Origin: a bacterium
Lineage (GTDB): Bacteria > Patescibacteriota > Doudnabacteria > UBA920 > VMFF01
DNA: 43,098 bases
NCBI GenBank assembly: GCA_027348385.1
Contig: DAIEPO010000003.1
Location: 1-43,098, forward strand
Direction of reading: 5' to 3'
A program made the translations under genes and the position numbers. Positions 38,194 to 43,098 of the stretch are shown here, one piece after another. The number at the start of each line of letters is the position of its first letter. Within the stretch, counting starts at the first letter, position 1. Below the pieces are notes generated by a model, which was given only the letters and a program-made list of their open reading frames with translations, searched no databases and was not told where the DNA came from.

Positions 38194-39123
38194 ATGTCAG
38201 TACCAGACATTGCGGGCCGGGACAAAATCCCGTCGAGTGCAACTCCGGATCTCCGTTATGATGACGGACAAGCTGCGGAGTTTCACAATGCATTGGTTCG
38301 TGCAGGGCTCACCCGGCACGACCGCCAGCTGGTCATCGGCTCGGAAGGGAACTCTGTTGCTCAGTCGCTTGTCATGGGCATCAGGCTTGTTGCAGAGCAG
38401 CAGCGCAATCTGAAGTGGCGGGACCCGAAGGCCTGGGCAGTTCCTTCAGACTGTGGCTATCCGGAGAGTTTGTCATTCCGGAGCCACGAGACCCAGGTTC
38501 GCGCTTTCAAGGAGATTTACGGCAACCTCGACAGCTCGCATGTCGAGGAGATCATCCGCAAGACCGCGTTTCCTTCGCAAGCTGATCTCTGGGCCGTGAT
38601 TCCCAAGCCGTGGGTCATTGCCTCAGATGTTTTCGCGGCGATGCGCCTGATCGTGCAACGGGTAGAACAGCTCGGCATCAAGGTCGACAACCGAGCTCGG
38701 TACGAGATGGACGAGGAGCACATGCACCTCATCACCAAGACCCAGTTCTTCTACGCCAAGCAGCATAACACGCCGGGCGACTTCATTGTCTTTCCCGTCC
38801 AGTTCGGAAAACTCTGGGCTGGACATTCGTTGGTTTCGTCCAAGCCGCAGCATGGCGTCGAGGAGTTCTCGCTGGATCCGTATGCCATTCTCGCTCTGCT
38901 TTACACGCACCCAGAACGGCTACGCGGTGAACATCGCGAGCTCGGGCTTCGCTGCGGTGGCGTACTGCTCGATCGGCATCTCGACGACAACGACGAAGTC
39001 ACCGGAGATCACCATCTCTGTTTCCGCTGGTTCCGCGATGGTCTGCTGATCTCGGCAGATCACGGCATGTGGGATCGCGAGGCGGCGCTTGGCATCCCGA
39101 CTGGTTTCGACATCACCATCTAA
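38194..39123 (+). CDS. GC-rich orphan ORF (cassette 6), ~309 aa, unknown function
   Basis: CAGGAGGtttgtgATG; high GC3; MSVPDIAGRDKIPSSATPDLRYDDGQAAEFHNALVRAGL... Confidence 0.86.
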   Translation: MSVPDIAGRDKIPSSATPDLRYDDGQAAEFHNALVRAGLTRHDRQLVIGSEGNSVAQSLVMGIRLVAEQQRNLKWRDPKAWAVPSDCGYPESLSFRSHETQVRAFKEIYGNLDSSHVEEIIRKTAFPSQADLWAVIPKPWVIASDVFAAMRLIVQRVEQLGIKVDNRARYEMDEEHMHLITKTQFFYAKQHNTPGDFIVFPVQFGKLWAGHSLVSSKPQHGVEEFSLDPYAILALLYTHPERLRGEHRELGLRCGGVLLDRHLDDNDEVTGDHHLCFRWFRDGLLISADHGMWDREAALGIPTGFDITI

Positions 39124-39135
39124 CACGACGCAAAA

Positions 39136-39178
39136 GGCGCGGGTTCTGCAAGACTAACCATCTTGTAGGACCCGCGCC
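39136..39178 (+). terminator. Very long GC-rich terminal hairpin of cassette 6
   Basis: GGCGCGGGTTCTGCAAGA-N7-TCTTGTAGGACCCGCGCC, 18 bp including two G.U. Confidence 0.8.
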
Positions 39179-39196
39179 GCTTCGTTTTAGTTTTAA

Positions 39197-39727
39197 TTAA
39201 ACTTTCTCTTTAAGTTCTAAAAGCACCCTTGCTTTAATGTTTTCAAACGGAATCATCTCTAACTCTTCTTTTGAAAAATCTTGTAAAACAAAAGCGTCTG
39301 TTGGTAAGTGTTCTTTGTTTTCTCTGCTTTCAACACCAATACGTATTCTTCTGAATTCTTTTGTACCTAAAGCTTCAATGATTGATGCAACACCATTGTG
39401 TCCAGCAGAACCTGAATCATCAGTAAACTTAATTACACCAAGCGCTAAATCAACATCATCATGTAATACTAAAATATCTTTTGCTGAGAGCTTGTAGAAA
39501 TCAAGAATTTGTTTGACTGCTTTGCCAGAGTTATTCATATATGTCTGAGGAAAGACAAAGAAAACCTTGTTTGGCATATGTACTTCACAGATTTTTGCAT
39601 CAAAGCTTGAACTACAAGAAATGGTTTGAAAATCTTTTAAAATATGATCCAAAGCTAAGAAGCCAACATTGTGTCGGTTGTTTCGGTATTTTTCTTCTGG
39701 ATTTCCTAGCCCAATGATTATTTGCAT
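39197..39727 (-). CDS. pth: Peptidyl-tRNA hydrolase
   Basis: MQIIIGLGNPEEKYRNNRHNVGFLALD; VLHDDVDLALG. Confidence 0.96.
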   Translation of the reverse strand: MQIIIGLGNPEEKYRNNRHNVGFLALDHILKDFQTISCSSSFDAKICEVHMPNKVFFVFPQTYMNNSGKAVKQILDFYKLSAKDILVLHDDVDLALGVIKFTDDSGSAGHNGVASIIEALGTKEFRRIRIGVESRENKEHLPTDAFVLQDFSKEELEMIPFENIKARVLLELKEKV

Positions 39728-39730
39728 ATA

Positions 39731-41095
39731 TTAGTAGTTTACCATTTCTTCGTTAAATTTTGGATTGCCGCGTTTAGCTTGAAGCTTTAAGACAATCGGA
39801 GTTCCCCAAAAACCAAGTTCTTTCATAATCGCGTTTTGGATGAACTTTCTAAACTGCATGGAAATTGCAGAAGGTTCATTAACCATCATCAAAAAGACTG
39901 GGGGGTTGGTTCCTGTTTGCTGTAGAGAATATACTTTTGGAACTCGTTCATCTCTGAGTCTTTGTGGCTGTCTAATTTTTTGCTTAGCGTAGAAAAAGTT
40001 TTTCAATACCTCTGCATCAATTTCTTTCTTTCTATTTTCTTCAATCTTTAAAATGTAATCTAAGACTTCTTTAACTCCCTCACCATCTTTTGCAGAGATT
40101 GGCACAGCTGGTGCCCACCACAGAAAAGGGAAGTAATCAGGAAGTTGCCCGAAAAGCTGATCCTTCTTCTTTCCCTGAAGTAAATCAATCTTGTTTGCAA
40201 CTAAAACAAAACCTTTTGATGCTTCAACTATTTCTCCAGCAATTCTTTGATCTTGCTGAGAAATGCCTTCAGAGGCATCAATCATAAACAGGCAGACATC
40301 AGCTTTGCGCATTGCTCGAATGGTTTGTAGAGCTGCATAAATATCAGGCAGTGGCTGGTTCTTCTCTTTTCGTTTTAATCCGGCTGTGTCTAGGAATTTA
40401 ATTTTATGCCCCTTGTAAGTTAAATCAGTATCCACAACATTTCTGGTTGTGCCAGGAACAGCAGATACGACAACTCTTTCTTCGCCAATAATTTTGTTAA
40501 ACAAAGAAGATTTACCTACATTTGGTTTGCCGATAATTGCAACAGAAATTGTTGAAGGATCTTTTTCAATTTGTCCAAAGCCTTGTTTTTTCAAAGACTC
40601 AGTAATGCCATCAAGTAAATCACCAGTCCCCATTCCAGAAACTGCTGAAACTGGAAAGATTTGTTTGAAACCTGTGAAAGCATATTCTGCAACTATTTCC
40701 ACAAATTTTTTTGGTGAATCCACCTTGTTAATGACCAAGAGCACGTCTTTTTTCTGCTTTCTTAGTTTTAACATAATGTTCCTGTTGATTGAATCAGCAG
40801 GTTTTTTACCGTCTAAGACATAGATAATTAAGTCTGCTTCAGCAATTGCAATTTCAACTTGCTTTTGCACGTTTTTTTCGAGCTCATCTCTTTGTTCCAG
40901 AATTATTCCTGCTGTGTCAATCAAAGAAAAATCTATGCCATTCCAAGACGCTGGCGCATAAAAACGATCACGAGTTGTTCCTGCAACTGCTGAAGTCAAA
41001 GCAATTCTTGCTTCAACAATCTTGTTCATTAGAGTTGATTTACCAACATTTGGTTCTCCGACAATTGCGACCAATGCTTCACGTCCGTTACTCAT
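39731..41095 (-). CDS. der: GTPase Der (EngA)
   Basis: Two GTPase domains (GEPNVGKSTLMNKI, GKPNVGKSSLFNKI) and KH-like C-terminus. Confidence 0.97.
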   Translation of the reverse strand: MSNGREALVAIVGEPNVGKSTLMNKIVEARIALTSAVAGTTRDRFYAPASWNGIDFSLIDTAGIILEQRDELEKNVQKQVEIAIAEADLIIYVLDGKKPADSINRNIMLKLRKQKKDVLLVINKVDSPKKFVEIVAEYAFTGFKQIFPVSAVSGMGTGDLLDGITESLKKQGFGQIEKDPSTISVAIIGKPNVGKSSLFNKIIGEERVVVSAVPGTTRNVVDTDLTYKGHKIKFLDTAGLKRKEKNQPLPDIYAALQTIRAMRKADVCLFMIDASEGISQQDQRIAGEIVEASKGFVLVANKIDLLQGKKKDQLFGQLPDYFPFLWWAPAVPISAKDGEGVKEVLDYILKIEENRKKEIDAEVLKNFFYAKQKIRQPQRLRDERVPKVYSLQQTGTNPPVFLMMVNEPSAISMQFRKFIQNAIMKELGFWGTPIVLKLQAKRGNPKFNEEMVNY

Positions 41096-41097
41096 AG

Positions 41098-42411
41098 CTA
41101 ATTACCTCCTGCTACAAAAAGTACCAAATCGACTCTCGCAGTCATACTTTCTGGTTTTGGTAATGCTTTTGTGCTGACTAATTGTTGAATATATGAAATG
41201 GTCGCAGGTTTGTCATCATTAACTTTGTAAAAAGCGCTGCTTGTAAGAGGTAATCCACGGTAAGGAACCTCGTAGACAACAACTCCTGCATTTATCAGTT
41301 GTTTTTTGATTAAATTGTAATATTCTGGATCTCTACCAGCGTTTTCTAGTATAACTGAGGCTGCTTCGGTTCTCACCGCTGAATTGCTAAAACTGTTTTT
41401 AAAATATGTTTGTACTTGGCTAGTCGTAATTCCAGTACAAGGAAAAATGACATAACCAATCTCTTCCTTATTCCCATCACAAAACATCCCGGCTTCTAAA
41501 TCCATGCTCTCCGAGGTTATCTTCACATCCGTAGATTTCATAATCTCTGCAAGGTGTAAAAGCTCGCTTGGTTCAATATTTGTGTGTGCATGATCTGCAA
41601 GAATATCTAAAAGATCATTAATTGTCCCAGAGTTTGAAAGAATCCCTAAATCTTGAACCTTAGATTTAAAAGCATCCAAAACCTTTGCTTGGCGTTTGCT
41701 TCTTGCAATATCTGAATCTTCTAAGTTGGTTCCATGCCTTGAACGAACAAACTGTAAAGCTCTGGTGCCATTCATCTTTTCCAAACCTTTGTTAAAAGTT
41801 AAAGTAGGTAAATATCCAAAAGTGTCATTTGGATATTGACTGTCTGTAAAGCTGTTATCAATTTGTACATCTACACCTCCCAAACGATCAATGGCTTTTT
41901 CAAAGCCTTTAAAATCAATGCTTGCAAAATACGGGATTTCTAAACCAGTAATTTTTCCGACAGCCTTAATTGCTTTTTCTCCAGCTTCGTTAAAATCGTG
42001 ATGTGGTTGGTAGCCTGAAGCAAAAGCAAAATTGATTTTTTGTTTACCTTCTTCCCAGAGATAGTCACGGGGGATAGAGTTTAGGGCAACCTGCTTGGTT
42101 TCTGGATTAATACTTGCAAGAATAATCGTGTCAGTTAAAAATGGGCCATCATGTCCTTCACCACCATAGCCTAAAAGCAAAATATTAATTCGTCCTTGTG
42201 CTTCTCCTTTCAAAGAAGCGCTTCCAGAAAAAACCAAAGTCGTTACCTTTTTAAAGAAAGAAGATTTGTGCACGAAAACTTTACTACCAAAAGAATATGC
42301 TTTGGAAAAAAGCATACCTAAGATTAAACAGACCACAAGAATTGCTACCCAAAATATTCTTGGTGCCCGACGTCTCTTTGGTGCTGATTGTATAGTTGGA
42401 AATTGTTGCAT
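41098..42411 (-). CDS. LytR-CpsA-Psr (LCP) family protein
   Basis: N-terminal TM; INILLLGYGGEGHDGPFLTDTIILASINPETKQVALNSIPRDYLWE; ALQFVRSRHG. Confidence 0.93.
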   Translation of the reverse strand: MQQFPTIQSAPKRRRAPRIFWVAILVVCLILGMLFSKAYSFGSKVFVHKSSFFKKVTTLVFSGSASLKGEAQGRINILLLGYGGEGHDGPFLTDTIILASINPETKQVALNSIPRDYLWEEGKQKINFAFASGYQPHHDFNEAGEKAIKAVGKITGLEIPYFASIDFKGFEKAIDRLGGVDVQIDNSFTDSQYPNDTFGYLPTLTFNKGLEKMNGTRALQFVRSRHGTNLEDSDIARSKRQAKVLDAFKSKVQDLGILSNSGTINDLLDILADHAHTNIEPSELLHLAEIMKSTDVKITSESMDLEAGMFCDGNKEEIGYVIFPCTGITTSQVQTYFKNSFSNSAVRTEAASVILENAGRDPEYYNLIKKQLINAGVVVYEVPYRGLPLTSSAFYKVNDDKPATISYIQQLVSTKALPKPESMTARVDLVLFVAGGN

Positions 42412-42548
42412 AATACTTTGGTAGTATATCTTAAAAACAAGCTTTTTTCAACGGAAAAAAGCGTCCCAGAACGCTTGCAATACTTCAATGGAACAGGTAT
42501 ATTGAATTATATGTTTTTGATTTTTTTGCCCTGACCCGTAACAGTTTT

Positions 42549-42625
42549 GGACGATTAGCTCAGTTGGTTAGAGCGCACCGTTCACATCGGTGAGGTCAAA
42601 GGTTCAACTCCTTTATCGTCCACCA
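42549..42625 (+). tRNA. tRNA-Val (anticodon CAC), CCA encoded
   Basis: GGACGATTAGCTCAGTTGGTTAGAGCGCACCGTTCACATCGGTGAGGTCAAAGGTTCAACTCCTTTATCGTCCACCA. Confidence 0.95.
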
Positions 42626-42644
42626 GATATACATAAAAAAAGAA

Positions 42645-43098
42645 ATGCAAACAGAACCAACAAATCAAAATATTCAAGATGATCAAAGCGAAAGCGGATT
42701 AAGAGAGCTTGGTCTTTTCATATGGGACCTGGTTAAGGTTTTGATCATCGCGATGGTCATAATCCTGCCGATTAGATATGCAGTAGCACAACCTTTCATA
42801 GTTTCCGGTTCTTCCATGGAACCAACCTTCTATTCCGGTGAATATTTAATCATCAATGAGTGGAGCTATCACTTCAACAGTCCAGAGAGGGGAGATGTTG
42901 TTGTTTTCAAATACCCAAAAGATACTAGTCAGTATTACATCAAGAGAATAATTGGATTACCAGGTGAAAGAGTTAAGATTGAAGAGAACAAAGTAATTAT
43001 CTACAATCAAGAACACCCAAATGGTTGGGTTTTAGCAGAAACATATATTCCAGCATCTGAAACAACTTTGCCTGTTGGTGATGGTAGCACGACCTTAG
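42645..43098 (+). CDS. lepB: Signal peptidase I (partial, runs off window end)
   Basis: TM helix then QPFIVSGSSMEPTFYSGEYLIINEWSYHFNSPERGDVVVFKYPKD...YYIKRIIGLPGE. Confidence 0.93.
   Translation, partial: MQTEPTNQNIQDDQSESGLRELGLFIWDLVKVLIIAMVIILPIRYAVAQPFIVSGSSMEPTFYSGEYLIINEWSYHFNSPERGDVVVFKYPKDTSQYYIKRIIGLPGERVKIEENKVIIYNQEHPNGWVLAETYIPASETTLPVGDGSTTL

Noticed and set aside
1-43098. Code 25 (TGA = Gly) as in Gracilibacteria/Absconditabacteria
   Set aside because: Conserved proteins (uvrA, dnaK, topA) are full length with no in-frame TGA and use GGN glycines normally.

Overview
43.1 kb of a low-GC bacterial chromosome, probably Patescibacteria/CPR (inference from gene content and style: DUF5667, DUF3467, pseudopilins, lone LCP and pth-der clusters). 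The housekeeping backbone is ordinary: trxB, rpsF-ssb-rpsR-efp, ychF, phosphomannomutase, trpS, RNase J, uvrC/uvrA, hrcA-grpE-dnaK-DUF3467-membrane protein-dnaJ, an ABC exporter, MarR-HlyD-MacB-type exporter, NDH-2-like oxidoreductase, topA, pth, der, LCP protein, lepB (partial), and tRNAs Glu, Leu, Lys and Val. Three things stand out. (1) Two loci (1.75-2.04 kb and 21.40-21.57 kb) each encode a CCA-ending tRNA-like RNA with a degenerate D-arm. Each is followed on the same strand by a sigma70-like promoter and a tiny terminated RNA whose predicted 5' end is perfectly complementary (13 and 14 nt) to the anticodon-arm region of the tRNA-like RNA. The spacing is nearly identical (76 and 77 nt), and a third related small RNA lies beside locus 1. 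I know of no described system with this layout. (2) Six GC-rich single-gene units (5.46-7.38 kb x3, 17.9-18.5, 27.1-27.5, 38.1-39.2 kb) sit in intergenic gaps. Each has an AT-rich promoter, a purine-rich SD, one orphan ORF and a long GC-rich terminal hairpin. (3) There is a promoter-to-terminator structured ncRNA candidate at 37.93-38.11 kb. In addition, none of 34 complete backbone genes ends in TGA, while two GC-rich cassettes and a recombinase remnant do. All assignments come from reading the sequence; no searches or folding programs were run.
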